A DNA stretch of 64,000 nt from an uncultured Pseudomonas sp. (GCF_946886105.1 NZ_CAMPHV010000002.1:62001-126000), one strand, 5' to 3'. Positions 33,299 through 42,172 are shown, counted from the stretch's first letter. Numbers and translations: made by a program. The notes: generated from the letters alone by a model not told the origin.

Positions 33299-33883
33299 AT
33301 GCGCTACACACCGGAACAAAAGCAGAAAACCGCAGCGAATATCCTCGCGGCCGCCGGGCGCGGTTTTCGCCTGGAAGGCTATGGCGGCGCCGGGGTCGAT
33401 GGTCTGGCGCGCGAGGCGGGGGTGACGTCGGGAGCCTTCTACAAGCACTTCCCGTCCAAGGCGGCGGCGTTCGAAGCCGCGGTGGCGGCCGGGCTCGATG
33501 ACTTCCAGAAAACCATGCAACAGGCGATCGCCGACCCGCAGCAGGATTGGCTGAGCGCATTGGTGGACTATTACTTCAGCCGCGAACACCGCGCCAATCT
33601 TGCCGGCGGCTGCGCTGTGCCGGGCCTCACCGGCGAGGTGATGCGCGGCAGCGAACAGGTACGGGCGGTCTACCAGCAGGGCATCGAACGGGTGGTCGAG
33701 ACCCTGGAAACCGGCCTGACCCACCTCGACCCCGAGCTACGCCGCGAGCGCGCCTGGGCCATTCTGGCGATGCTCAGCGGCGGCCTGCAGATCGCCCGGG
33801 CGGTGCATGACGAAGCGCAGGCCACGGCAATCGCTATGGCCATGCGCGAGGCGGTGCTGCGCTTCGCCCGCGCGCCGGGCTAG
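33299..33883 (+). CDS. TetR-family transcriptional regulator
   Basis: This 194-residue protein has the TetR helix-turn-helix at about 25-48 (GVDGLAREAGVTSGAFYKHF) preceded by AANILAAAGRGFRLEGY. The C-terminal ligand domain resembles the AcrR/TetR_C type. It is divergent from the YdhR-like gene. Its stop overlaps the stop of the convergent cupin gene by four bases. Confidence 0.92.
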   Translation: MRYTPEQKQKTAANILAAAGRGFRLEGYGGAGVDGLAREAGVTSGAFYKHFPSKAAAFEAAVAAGLDDFQKTMQQAIADPQQDWLSALVDYYFSREHRANLAGGCAVPGLTGEVMRGSEQVRAVYQQGIERVVETLETGLTHLDPELRRERAWAILAMLSGGLQIARAVHDEAQATAIAMAMREAVLRFARAPG

Positions 33884-34200
33884 ATTGCTTCCGCGGGATG
33901 CAGATGCAGCGCCAGCCAGATCGCGCCCTGGGAAACCCGCACTACCGTGTGCGGGGTGCCTGCCGGCAGAAACAGATAATCGCCCGCTGCCAGCACCACC
34001 GACTTGCCATCGACCAGCATCTCCGCCTCGCCGTGGGCCAGCAGCACCCACTCGTCCTGCGTCTGCACGTACTCGCTCGGCGTGATCGCCGCCGAGCTGA
34101 GAATGCGCTCGACGACCAGGTTGCGGTGTTGCAGCAGGGTCTCGAAGTGCTCGCCCTCGGCAGGGGGCGCGGCATCGGCAAATAGATTTCCGGTTTGCAT
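33880..34200 (-). CDS. Cupin-domain protein
   Basis: This 106-residue protein is a single cupin barrel. The first motif region is QDEWVLLAHGEAEMLVDG and the second is AAGDYLFLPAGTPHTVVRVS. A histidine in the second motif may bind metal. Small cupins of this form are often annotated as mannose-6-phosphate isomerase-like, but no substrate can be assigned. Confidence 0.85.
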   Translation of the reverse strand: MQTGNLFADAAPPAEGEHFETLLQHRNLVVERILSSAAITPSEYVQTQDEWVLLAHGEAEMLVDGKSVVLAAGDYLFLPAGTPHTVVRVSQGAIWLALHLHPAEAI

Positions 34201-34241
34201 TCAGGGTCCTCGTTTCGGTTGCCGGGGCGCCAAGCCGCCGA

Positions 34242-34601
34242 TCAAACGCCGGCATCGCTCCATACGGCGAATTCGTTGCCGCTGGGTTCGACGAAGTGAA
34301 AACGCCGACCGCCGGGGAAGCTGAATATCGGTTTGACGATTCGCCCACCGGCGTTTTCGATTTTGTCTTGGGTTTCCTCCAGGCGCTCGCTGTAAAACAC
34401 CACCAGCGCGCTGCCGTTGGCGACCGAGGCCGCCAGCTCGGCCTGGTAAAAACCGCCGTCGAGGCCCTGGCCGGAAAACGCGCAGTACTCGGGGCCATAG
34501 TCGACAAAGGTCCAAGCGAATGCCGAGGAGAAGAACGCTTTGGTCGCCTGCAAGTCCTTGGCGGGGAATTCCAGGTAATTGATCTTCTCGTGCGCGTGCA
34601 T
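34242..34601 (-). CDS. VOC-family (glyoxalase-like) protein
   Basis: This 119-residue protein has the vicinal-oxygen-chelate fold: INYLEFPAKDLQATKAFFSSAFAWTF near the N terminus and FHFVEPSGNEFAVW at the end. It matches the small VOC proteins of unknown substrate. It lies 41 bases upstream of the cupin gene in the same direction and the two may be cotranscribed. Confidence 0.85.
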   Translation of the reverse strand: MHAHEKINYLEFPAKDLQATKAFFSSAFAWTFVDYGPEYCAFSGQGLDGGFYQAELAASVANGSALVVFYSERLEETQDKIENAGGRIVKPIFSFPGGRRFHFVEPSGNEFAVWSDAGV

Positions 34602-34713
34602 CGCCGTGCTCCTTATCAGCTGCGTAACGGGGTTATAGAAAACCACAAAGCCACAGGCGCCGGTAACGCTCGGCAGCGAGGCATGGCGGCGGAATCCATG
34701 GAGTCAACGCAGA

Positions 34714-35127
34714 TCAGCGTGGCCGATCCGTCACGGACGAGCCTCGTTGCATGGCAACCGCAATCAGGGCCAGGAGTATCGCCAGCGAATAGGCGAACAA
34801 CCCGAGGTTCAGGCCGAATATGGTTTTCTCGCTACCGTCGGAGAGCACCATGGAGCCGCCGTAGTAGTCGCGTATTAGATAAGCCAGAAGAAAACCGCCG
34901 GTCACGAAAACCGTCATCAAGCTGGCGAGGCGGAAATTGCTCTTCGCCCATGTCAGCCAGAGGCTGAAAAGGCCGATGGAGGTATTGGTGAACAGCTGCC
35001 AGACCTCGTGCAACCGTGCATGTGGCTCCCAGTTGGGATTGAAAACATGGGAGGTGTTTATCTCGAAATACGGGACGACCCCGGCATAAAAGAATATGCC
35101 GATGGTGATCAGTATCTTGGGGACCAT
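34714..35127 (-). CDS. Hypothetical four-helix membrane protein
   Basis: This 137-residue protein has four hydrophobic segments at about 4-23, 46-64, 69-88 and 105-126. The start at 35127 follows AGGAG. The loop HVFNPNWEPHARLHEVWQLF between segments 1 and 2 is polar and aromatic. I do not recognise a function. Confidence 0.72.
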   Translation of the reverse strand: MVPKILITIGIFFYAGVVPYFEINTSHVFNPNWEPHARLHEVWQLFTNTSIGLFSLWLTWAKSNFRLASLMTVFVTGGFLLAYLIRDYYGGSMVLSDGSEKTIFGLNLGLFAYSLAILLALIAVAMQRGSSVTDRPR

Positions 35128-35687
35128 TTTGTCGCTCCTGTGGTTCTGAAAGGCTATACCTGTCGTTAAGTACGCGCTCTCGCCTTTGCTGGCCCGGCCC
35201 TGCCGTTCTGGCGGCATTCTCCCTGCCTCCCCTTCCTGCCTGGCGTCGCCGACGAGCGGCCCGTCGATCATATGCCGGGCACAGGCGCAAAGCTCGTCCC
35301 GAGATCGAGCTTCCTGCGTTATCAAGTAAGCGCATCTGGCGATATCGGGTGGTTAATAAGCCTGTGGCGTTGTTCTCGGTTTCTGCGATTGGTTGCAAAA
35401 GACTTTGCTTGGACTTTTTCTACTACGTCAAACGCATGGGGATGAGCCCGCCGCATGTCGAGGCGATGGTGAGCAAGTTGGCGGCGAGGATGGTGGCGGC
35501 GACTATGGCACCCAGAACTACCGCCTGAGCGGCCCGGGCGAGAATGGCCTCTATGCCGTCGCCTCGCTCAACAGCCCCCTGCTGCTCGATGCCGTCTTCG
35601 TCTCGTCTATTTGGGCCGGAACCTTTGGACGAGGGGCTGAAGCGGCTGGCTGGAAAGCGGAGGCGGGCGCCTCCGCTGGAACGCACT
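35128..35687. other. Gene-poor stretch
   Basis: About 560 bases separate the membrane protein gene from the solute-binding protein gene. Short frames cross it on both strands, but none has a ribosome site with a recognisable product. Its GC content looks like the core. A segment near 35440-35600 reads on the plus strand as GDYGTQNYRLSGPGENGLYA in one frame, which could be a decayed coding fragment. Confidence 0.45.
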
Positions 35688-36437
35688 TCAGTGGTTGGCG
35701 GCTTCGGCGACAATGCGGTCGAAGCTGCCATCGGCTTTCATCTGCGCGATGGCATCGTTGAATTTACTCAGCAGATCCTGCCGATTGGTGGACTTGTTGA
35801 AGGCCAGGTAGGACTCGGCGGAAGACAGATACTTGGCGTTCATCTGCACGCCGGGGAAGCGTCCGGTAGCCAGCAGGGCGTTGCCGGACTGTTCGATGGC
35901 CAGCACCGCATCGACCCGCTTGGCCGCCAGCTTCTCGAAGTTCTTCTCGTCGCCGCTCACCTCGTCGATGGTCAGCTTGCCGCTCTTGCCCGCTTCACTG
36001 AACTCATCGGTATACAGCCAGCCGCGAATGGTGCCGACCCGTTTACCGCTCAGACTGTCCATGTTCTCGTAGTTCACCGGGCTGTCCTGGTGGAAGTACA
36101 CCGCGATGTTCTCCACCATGATCACGTCGCTGTAATCGTACTTCTGCCGCCGTTCTTCGTTGGAGTAAATACCGGCGACACCCGCTTCGCCCTGGTCGAT
36201 CTCTTCGATCACCCGTTTCCACGGCCGCGCGGCGAGGGTGACGGGCACTTTCATGCGGGAGAAGGCTTCTTTCACCAGCTCCGGGTAGATGCCTTTGGCC
36301 TGGCCATTCTCGGCATACATAAAGGGTGGATTTTCGATATCGACATCGATCACGACGGGCTCTTCGGCCCAGGCGAGGCTGCCGGTGAGGGCGAGCAGCG
36401 AGAGCAGCCATTTGCTTTTAAACCAGGTTTTAGCCAT
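35688..36437 (-). CDS. Family 3 periplasmic solute-binding protein
   Basis: This 249-residue protein has a signal peptide (cut after LAWA) and the bacterial extracellular solute-binding family 3 fold: NGQAKGIYPELVKEAFSRM, YDYSDVIMV and LSGKRVGTIRGW. No transporter genes lie beside it, so it is an orphan binding protein. Substrate is probably an amino acid or similar small molecule. Confidence 0.87.
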   Translation of the reverse strand: MAKTWFKSKWLLSLLALTGSLAWAEEPVVIDVDIENPPFMYAENGQAKGIYPELVKEAFSRMKVPVTLAARPWKRVIEEIDQGEAGVAGIYSNEERRQKYDYSDVIMVENIAVYFHQDSPVNYENMDSLSGKRVGTIRGWLYTDEFSEAGKSGKLTIDEVSGDEKNFEKLAAKRVDAVLAIEQSGNALLATGRFPGVQMNAKYLSSAESYLAFNKSTNRQDLLSKFNDAIAQMKADGSFDRIVAEAANH

Positions 36438-36595
36438 TGGAATTCTCCTTCGCGGGGACGCTTTTGCTTCTGGGAGTATTGATTAGATCGAGCGGTCTGC
36501 AACGAACAGCCCGGCCAGTGGCTGTTGAATCGACATAGCGATGGATGAAGCCCCGGCTCCCGAGGGCGTACGCAGCGACGCCGAACCTACCGTAT

Positions 36596-36706
36596 CTAAC
36601 GGTAGTAGGTATCCCACAACTTATTGCGGAATTTATTGCTCGGGTCGACGCGCTTTTTCAGAGCGAGGAATTGTGCGCGGCTGGCGTGGATCCGGCAGGG
36701 CAGGAT
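36596..36706 (-). pseudogene. C-terminal remnant of a second FAD-linked oxidase
   Basis: Read leftward this encodes RIHASRAQFL, then ALKKRVDPSNKFRNKLW, then DTYYR and TAG. The end of the intact oxidase at 38388-39764 reads IHASREQFL, ten residues, ALKKRVDPSNKFRNKLW, DAYYR. The remnant therefore lacks about ten residues but keeps the stop. Further upstream the reading is lost. The next matching piece is at 37212-37240, at nearly the spacing it has in the intact gene. Confidence 0.85.
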
Positions 36707-36843
36707 CAGCTGGGTCTGCGTGGGAAAGGGCCGCGATTAGGCCAATTTTTGGGGCCGCAGAGCTAGACGATCTTCGACCGGATTCGCTCGTCCGACTGTA
36801 TGGGCTGGAATCGTAAGAACGGAACCTCAGCCAGACCTGAGCA

Positions 36844-37041
36844 CTATTGCCCCAGTGCTTCCTGCCGTTCGCGTTCATATTCATCATATGATTTATTGGC
36901 GTTTTTCATGCACTCATCATATTGAGATGGCGGAAGCTTGGTGCACTCGAATCTGTTACTGGCCTGAATGCCTTCATAAGCACCTCTGCTAGAACATCCG
37001 GCTATGACGAGAGGGATTAAAATCAAGTATTTGACTTTCAT
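36844..37041 (-). CDS. Small lipoprotein
   Basis: This 65-residue protein has a lipoprotein signal (MKVKYLILIPLVIAGC, lipobox VIAGC, cysteine 16). The mature part holds two further cysteines (FECTKL, DECMKN) and a charged tail SYDEYERERQEALG. It looks like small Pseudomonas envelope lipoproteins of unknown role. It lies between the two pieces of the oxidase remnant and is lower in GC than the surroundings. Confidence 0.75.
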   Translation of the reverse strand: MKVKYLILIPLVIAGCSSRGAYEGIQASNRFECTKLPPSQYDECMKNANKSYDEYERERQEALGQ

Positions 37042-37406
37042 TATTCCATCCTGTTTTGGCGCATGCTGTTTACTAAAGAAATGGCTTGGTTATCGCTTTA
37101 CTGCTATGCGGATGATAAGGGGCTGTCTCTGTCAGACCTGCCGCTTATACATCATATCCGTGCGTTATTCTCTATTCACAGGTAGGAAGCGGCTCCTACG
37201 CAGTCGTCGGCTTAGAGAATGCCGTTGTGCATCACCATCGCAAAGCCCGAGAGCAGCGTTAAGCGGCTCACCAAACTGTTTAAACATCCCGTTCATGCTT
37301 CCCCAATTACCCTCATTTGGGTGATGGCTATTGCAAAAGGTTTGCTTTTATAGTGAGCAAGTTTAAGTTCTGCTTTAAATAAAAATAATCCATGAGAGAG
37401 CACGTC
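37042..37406. other. Low-GC intergenic region upstream of the NPP1 gene
   Basis: This 365-base stretch is AT-rich toward its right end. It contains one oxidase remnant (37212-37240) and must hold the promoter for the NPP1 gene. AT-rich hexamers are many, but no pair with standard spacing stands out. I see no further gene. Confidence 0.5.
37212..37240 (-). pseudogene. Internal remnant of the second FAD-linked oxidase
   Basis: Read leftward, AMVMHNGIL then TAA matches the DMVMHNGIL segment of the intact oxidase (39065-39092 region). It is about 620 bases from the C-terminal remnant; in the intact gene these parts are about 680 bases apart. Together they indicate a tandem paralog that has decayed. 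Confidence 0.7.
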
Positions 37407-38213
37407 ATGCAAAAAGTAAGGGTAAATAAAATTGCATTATTGGTTTCTATATTTACGCTACTGACGGCAACAGAATTAACGATGGCAAGTGATTTTGCCA
37501 AGCTGGATCAAGCGTTGCCGACTAACGGCATAATTAACAATAAACAGCCCGTATTTGATTTTGATGGTAATGGTTGCTTGCCCAGTGCAGGCATCAGTCG
37601 TCTGGGCGAAAAGAATGCGGGTCTGAATACCTCCGGCACCATTACTGGGAGCTGCCGTTCAGGAAATTTTTTGATCACCTCCAACACCATGCATCGTTAC
37701 GTTTGTAAAATTTCAAGTGGTAACCAATATTGCGGGCATATGTACGCATTGTATTTTGAAAAGGATCAATTATTTGACTACGTTGGTGGTGGGCACCGCC
37801 ATGACTGGGAGCATGCCTTGGTCTGGACTAAAAACGGTGTCGTAACACATGGCAGCTATAGTTCACACGGCAACCAAACCACGAAAGCCGCCTCTGAATT
37901 GTTTTTTCAAAATGGCAACTTAAAGATTGTTTACCATAAAGATGGCATCACCACCCATGCCTTGCGCTTTGCCAAAAGTAACGAATATGCCGAAAACCCC
38001 TACGGCTCTTTCCTTACGCCTACTATAGTCAGTTGGTATCAAATGGTTGGCGACGGGCTTTCAAACGCGCAAATGCGATCAATATTGAATAGTTTTGATT
38101 ACGGTTCGGCTAACCTGCCGGTGAAGGACAGTAATTTTTTAAACAATATCAATAATGGCAAACCCTCAGACTACCCGAGCTTTTCAAGCGCTGACGTGAG
38201 TGCTTCCAACTAG
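37407..38213 (+). CDS. Secreted NPP1/Nep1-like protein (NLP family)
   Basis: This 268-residue protein carries the NLP hallmark heptapeptide GHRHDWE (in YVGGGHRHDWEHALVW). In NLPs this lies in the metal- and membrane-binding site of a cytolysin that damages plant cells and triggers plant defence in type 1 members. A signal peptide of about 28 residues is present (hydrophobic 9-22). Four cysteines (NGC, GSC, YVC, QYC) resemble the four-cysteine type 2 group as I recall it. The start at 37407 follows GAGAG; an ATG five codons upstream lacks a ribosome site. The gene is much more AT-rich than its neighbours, pointing to horizontal transfer. Toxicity and host are inferred, not shown. Confidence 0.9.
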   Translation: MQKVRVNKIALLVSIFTLLTATELTMASDFAKLDQALPTNGIINNKQPVFDFDGNGCLPSAGISRLGEKNAGLNTSGTITGSCRSGNFLITSNTMHRYVCKISSGNQYCGHMYALYFEKDQLFDYVGGGHRHDWEHALVWTKNGVVTHGSYSSHGNQTTKAASELFFQNGNLKIVYHKDGITTHALRFAKSNEYAENPYGSFLTPTIVSWYQMVGDGLSNAQMRSILNSFDYGSANLPVKDSNFLNNINNGKPSDYPSFSSADVSASN

Positions 38214-38387
38214 GGTGCTTCTGAGGTAGGCGTGCCTGTCTGGCGACTTCAGCATCGCTCATGTCGGTGTTTCTCGCCGCCGAGATTACCTCGCGGTGGT
38301 TATTGCCCGTGCTACGGGCGCGCCCCTTCCACATGTCAGTAGGTGCACGCCATTCACGGATTTGTAGAAAACCTTCTCAGGGTCTGC

Positions 38388-39764
38388 CTACCGGTAGTAC
38401 GCATCCCACAACTTATTGCGGAACTTGTTGCTCGGGTCGACGCGCTTTTTCAGGGCGAAGAACTCTTCGGCGCGGGGGTAGGCGGCGAGGAATTGTTCAC
38501 GGCTGGCGTGGATCTGGTAAGGCAGGTAGTAGCTGCCTTGGTGGGCGATGGCCAGGTCGATCAGTTCGCCGGTCCAGCGGGCGACGGCGGCGCGTTCGCT
38601 GGGGGAGACGCCTTGGCGGTAGTAGAGCACCAGGGCGAAGGTGTCGCCGCGGGCCCAGGCCAGCAGGGTGCCGGGGTCGCCTTTGGCGTGGCGGATGGAG
38701 ATGTTGGCGATGTTGACCCGATGTCGCTCGAGCACTCGATGCATGCCGGCGACGAAACTTTCCAGCTGCGCCTCGGGCACGAAGTACTCCTGCAGTACGT
38801 AGCTGTAACCGGGGCCGGAGATCGGCTGCAATTCGCCGACGTCGAGGCTGGCTTGATGGTTGCGCCATTGCACCGGCGCGCCCCTGAGCAGTAAAGGGTC
38901 GACCAGTGCTTCGCGCACCTTGCTGCCGCCGGGGCTACCGGCCAGCGCCAGGGCGGTGCGCAATGCCCCGTGGCTGCGCTCGGCGGATACCAGGCGCTCG
39001 GTGATGGTCAGCGGGGCATCGCTACGTAGGTAGGACACGGCGCGCACGCTGTCGTAGTCGTCGGTGTAGAGGATGCCGTTGTGCATCACCATATCCGGGT
39101 TGCCGCGTACCTGGCTGGCGAAGAACGCGGGGTACTCGCTGAGCGGCATCAGTTGCGATTGGCGCACCAGTTTGCTGTTGTCGACCAGCGGCAGGGTGGC
39201 GTCGACTATCACGCCGAGCCCGCCATAGCCGCCGATGGCGCCGTAGAATAGTTCGCTGTTGTGCGTCGGGCTGGCCTCGACCAGGCTGCCGTCGGCCAGC
39301 ACCAGGCGCAGCGCGCGTACGCCGAGCACCAGCGGCCCCTGGCCGACATAGCGGCCGTGGGCGTTGACGCTGAGGGCGCCGCCGACGGTGAAGTTGGCGT
39401 AGGACTGCATGATCTGCGGTGACAAGCCGTAGGGGTCGATGTATTCGAGCACTTCGCGCCAGGTGATCCCGGCTTGCACGCGAATTTCCCGGCGCTCGGC
39501 AGAGAATTCCAGCACCTGGTCGAATTCGCGCATGTCCAGTTGCAGGGCCAGCTCGGTGGCGGTCTGCCCGCCCATGCTGAAGCGCGCGCCACCAATGGCG
39601 ATGGGGCCGGGATGCTCGCGCACCGCCGCGACTATCTGGCTCAACTCGGTGGGCGCCAGCACCTGGGCGACTTCGATGGGGTTCATGCCGCTGACGTCGT
39701 TGACGGTTTCGGCGGCGTACGCGGCCTGGCACAGCAGCAGGATAAGGATGGCGATGATGCGCAT
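38388..39764 (-). CDS. Secreted FAD-linked oxidase (FAD_binding_4 family)
   Basis: This 458-residue protein has a signal peptide (cut after AAYA) and the vanillyl-alcohol-oxidase FAD fold: the phosphate loop PIAIGGARFSMGGQT near 54-68, VGGALSVNAHGRYVGQGPL, and GAIGGYGGLGVIVDATL. The C terminus resembles sugar-lactone oxidases (KKRVDPSNKFRNKLW). The substrate is unknown. A decayed paralog is at 36596-37240. It lies 23 bases downstream of the acylase and probably shares its transcript. Confidence 0.88.
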   Translation of the reverse strand: MRIIAILILLLCQAAYAAETVNDVSGMNPIEVAQVLAPTELSQIVAAVREHPGPIAIGGARFSMGGQTATELALQLDMREFDQVLEFSAERREIRVQAGITWREVLEYIDPYGLSPQIMQSYANFTVGGALSVNAHGRYVGQGPLVLGVRALRLVLADGSLVEASPTHNSELFYGAIGGYGGLGVIVDATLPLVDNSKLVRQSQLMPLSEYPAFFASQVRGNPDMVMHNGILYTDDYDSVRAVSYLRSDAPLTITERLVSAERSHGALRTALALAGSPGGSKVREALVDPLLLRGAPVQWRNHQASLDVGELQPISGPGYSYVLQEYFVPEAQLESFVAGMHRVLERHRVNIANISIRHAKGDPGTLLAWARGDTFALVLYYRQGVSPSERAAVARWTGELIDLAIAHQGSYYLPYQIHASREQFLAAYPRAEEFFALKKRVDPSNKFRNKLWDAYYR

Positions 39765-39787
39765 GAAACGTCCTTGTTCGAGCGCCG

Positions 39788-42172
39788 CTATTGCGGCGTG
39801 GGTGTGAGTAGCAAACGGCCGTGGCTATGGGCGACGACATCCGCTTCGCTCAGGTGCTGCGGCATGTAGCGGCCGGCGATATAGGCCTCAGCCTGATCAC
39901 GATAATGGGCGTCGAACGGCACGCCGCTTTGCCCGACTGGATTGATGCCCAGCGCCGTATCGGCGTTGGCCAGGTCGATCAGGCGGCGGGTGGAGGGGCC
40001 ATAGGCCACCGGCCAGGGCGCCGGGCCGATGCGCTGCGACAGGTTGTTCGGGGTTTCATGGCTGCCCGGTGCGGCGAAGGGGCCGACGTTGAGCAGTTTA
40101 TCGAGCGGCTTCTGCTGGCTCAGCGGATGGTTATGGGTAAGGGTGTGGGCCTTGCCCCATTGCCAGTCCGCCGGGTTTTCGCCAAGGGTTTCGCGCAAGT
40201 GGGCGAGGCTGGCCTGCCAGGCAAGTTCGACGATAGCGGCGCGGCTCTCCACGGCTTGGCTATCGCGCTTGTCCCACCAGGGCGAGCCGGCATCGGCGAG
40301 CAAACGCGGCAGCGCGGAATCCAGGGCGCGGGTGGTCAGCAGGTTATCGAAGAAGGCGCCGCTCAATTCGTCGGCCATGGCTTGCTTGGTCAATTGATAG
40401 AGCAGCTGGTTGAACAGCGTGGCGGCGGTCGAATCGAGGCTGTGATCGCCATTCCAGGTCGCCAGTTGTTCGACCAGCGCGCGTTCCTGCTCGCCCGTGG
40501 CGGCCGCGCGCAGCTCGTCGAGGATCGGCGTCAGCATTTTGCGCGGGTAGTCGTTACCGGGGTCGAGTTGCAGCGCCTGACTGTTGTGCAGATCCCATTT
40601 CACGCTGCTGTCGGCCAGACGCTGGTCGAGGCGTTGGCCGCGTTCGGCGGGATTGTAGTAGCCGGGGATTTCGATACCGCTGGCGGCCTGCGGCTGAAAG
40701 TTGGCCGAGAGGATATAGCCGCGCGCCGGGTTCTCCTCCTGGGGGTTGTCGCTGAACGGGTGGTAGCCGAGTTTTTCCGCCTCGCCTTTACTCGCATCGA
40801 GCATAAAGCTCGGGTTGACCCCCTGCGGCCGGCGCGGCAGCTTGGCCGCCGCCCACCAGCCGATATCGCCCGACGCCGAAGCCCAGACCACATTGAGCCC
40901 CGGTGCTTCGATGTGTTCAACGGCGGCGCGGGCTTTGTCCAGACTGTCGGCGCGATTGAGCTGATAGAAGCCCTCGAGCAGCGGGTTGGCGGTTTCCAGA
41001 AACGCCCACCACATGGCGATGGGCGTGCTGCCGGCACTCTCGCCCAGGGCATCGTTGATGATCGGGCCGTGCGGCGAGCGGCGCAGGGTGAGGGTCACCG
41101 GCTCGGCATCTTTGACCGCGATCACCTCGGTGCGGCTCTGCAAGTCGACCCAGGCGCCGCGGTAGCGGACCTGGTTGGGGTTTTCCGGGTTGGGGGTTTC
41201 CGCGATCAGGTCGAGGTCGTCGTTCTGGAACATGGTCAGGCTCCAGGCGAAGTCGCGGTTGTGGCCCAGGGAGGCGACCGGGTTGAGCGCCTGGTGATGG
41301 CCGTAAAGTTCGAAGCCCGGATAGCTCAGGTGCGCCTCGTACCACACCGCCGGTACGGCGAAGCGGATATGCGGGTCGCCGGCGAGCAAGGGCTTGCCGC
41401 TGGCGGTGCGGCTACCGGATACGGCCCAGGCGTTGCTGCCCTCGAATTGCGGCAGGCCGGCATCGCGCAGGGCGGCGTGGCTGGTGTGGGCGATGGCGTT
41501 GAGGTCCCGCCAGTCGCCGGCGCTCAGGTGCCGACCGACCACGCCTCGAGGGTGCCAATCGAGGTCGAAGGCTTTCAAGTAGTCGGCGCCGAGTTCGTCG
41601 CGCACATAGCTCAGTACCGGTTCGGTGCGGAACGCGGCGGCAAAGCTGTAAGCCATAAAGCCGGCCACGCTGATGGTGTCTGCGGCCGTGAACGGGCGCT
41701 TTTCGATCCCCAGCAGGTCGAACTCCACGGGCGCCGGGCGGCTGGCCTGGTACTGGTTGACGCCATCCAGATACGCCGACAGCGCCTGGCCGGCGGGGCT
41801 GCTCATGTCCAGGCGGGCGGCGTAGGCGTCGGCATAGGCGCGAATGCTCAGGGTGCGGAACAGGCGGTCGGTTTCCACCAGCTTGGCGCCCAACACCTCG
41901 GCCAGTTCGCCGCGGGCCAGGCGGCGCAGAATCTCCATCTGGAACAGCCGGTCCTGCGCATGCACGTAGCCCAGGGCGCGGTACATATCGGCTTCGTGCT
42001 GCGCCTGGATATGCGGCACGCCGCGTTCGTCGTAGCGCACGCTGACCGGCGCCTGCAACCCGGCCAGCGGCAGTTCGCCGTCGCGTTGCGGCAATTTACT
42101 GTCGAGGTACCAGGCCGTGGTCGCCGTAGCGGTGGCGAGTAGCACGGCGAGCACGATCAGGGTGCGTTTCAT
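39788..42172 (-). CDS. hacB: Penicillin acylase-family N-acyl amidohydrolase (HacB type)
   Basis: This 794-residue Ntn hydrolase has a signal or anchor segment (about 4-21), an alpha chain, and a beta chain that begins at S246 in QFEGSNAWAVSG, the autocatalytic cleavage site. PAO1 PA0305 (HacB), as I recall, has almost the same length, lies after spuH, and degrades acyl-homoserine lactones. The start ATG at 42172 follows AAGGAAG; the longer frame to 42286 is not needed. Periplasmic action on long-chain acyl-homoserine lactones is probable but unproven here. Confidence 0.88.
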   Translation of the reverse strand: MKRTLIVLAVLLATATATTAWYLDSKLPQRDGELPLAGLQAPVSVRYDERGVPHIQAQHEADMYRALGYVHAQDRLFQMEILRRLARGELAEVLGAKLVETDRLFRTLSIRAYADAYAARLDMSSPAGQALSAYLDGVNQYQASRPAPVEFDLLGIEKRPFTAADTISVAGFMAYSFAAAFRTEPVLSYVRDELGADYLKAFDLDWHPRGVVGRHLSAGDWRDLNAIAHTSHAALRDAGLPQFEGSNAWAVSGSRTASGKPLLAGDPHIRFAVPAVWYEAHLSYPGFELYGHHQALNPVASLGHNRDFAWSLTMFQNDDLDLIAETPNPENPNQVRYRGAWVDLQSRTEVIAVKDAEPVTLTLRRSPHGPIINDALGESAGSTPIAMWWAFLETANPLLEGFYQLNRADSLDKARAAVEHIEAPGLNVVWASASGDIGWWAAAKLPRRPQGVNPSFMLDASKGEAEKLGYHPFSDNPQEENPARGYILSANFQPQAASGIEIPGYYNPAERGQRLDQRLADSSVKWDLHNSQALQLDPGNDYPRKMLTPILDELRAAATGEQERALVEQLATWNGDHSLDSTAATLFNQLLYQLTKQAMADELSGAFFDNLLTTRALDSALPRLLADAGSPWWDKRDSQAVESRAAIVELAWQASLAHLRETLGENPADWQWGKAHTLTHNHPLSQQKPLDKLLNVGPFAAPGSHETPNNLSQRIGPAPWPVAYGPSTRRLIDLANADTALGINPVGQSGVPFDAHYRDQAEAYIAGRYMPQHLSEADVVAHSHGRLLLTPTPQ

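Noticed and set aside
33258..33560. Minus-strand frame over the TetR gene
   Set aside because: It has low-complexity arginine and proline composition and overlaps a clear regulator gene.
39821..42142. 773-codon open frame on the plus strand
   Set aside because: It is antisense to the acylase gene, which has a clear nucleophile, cleavage site and ribosome site.
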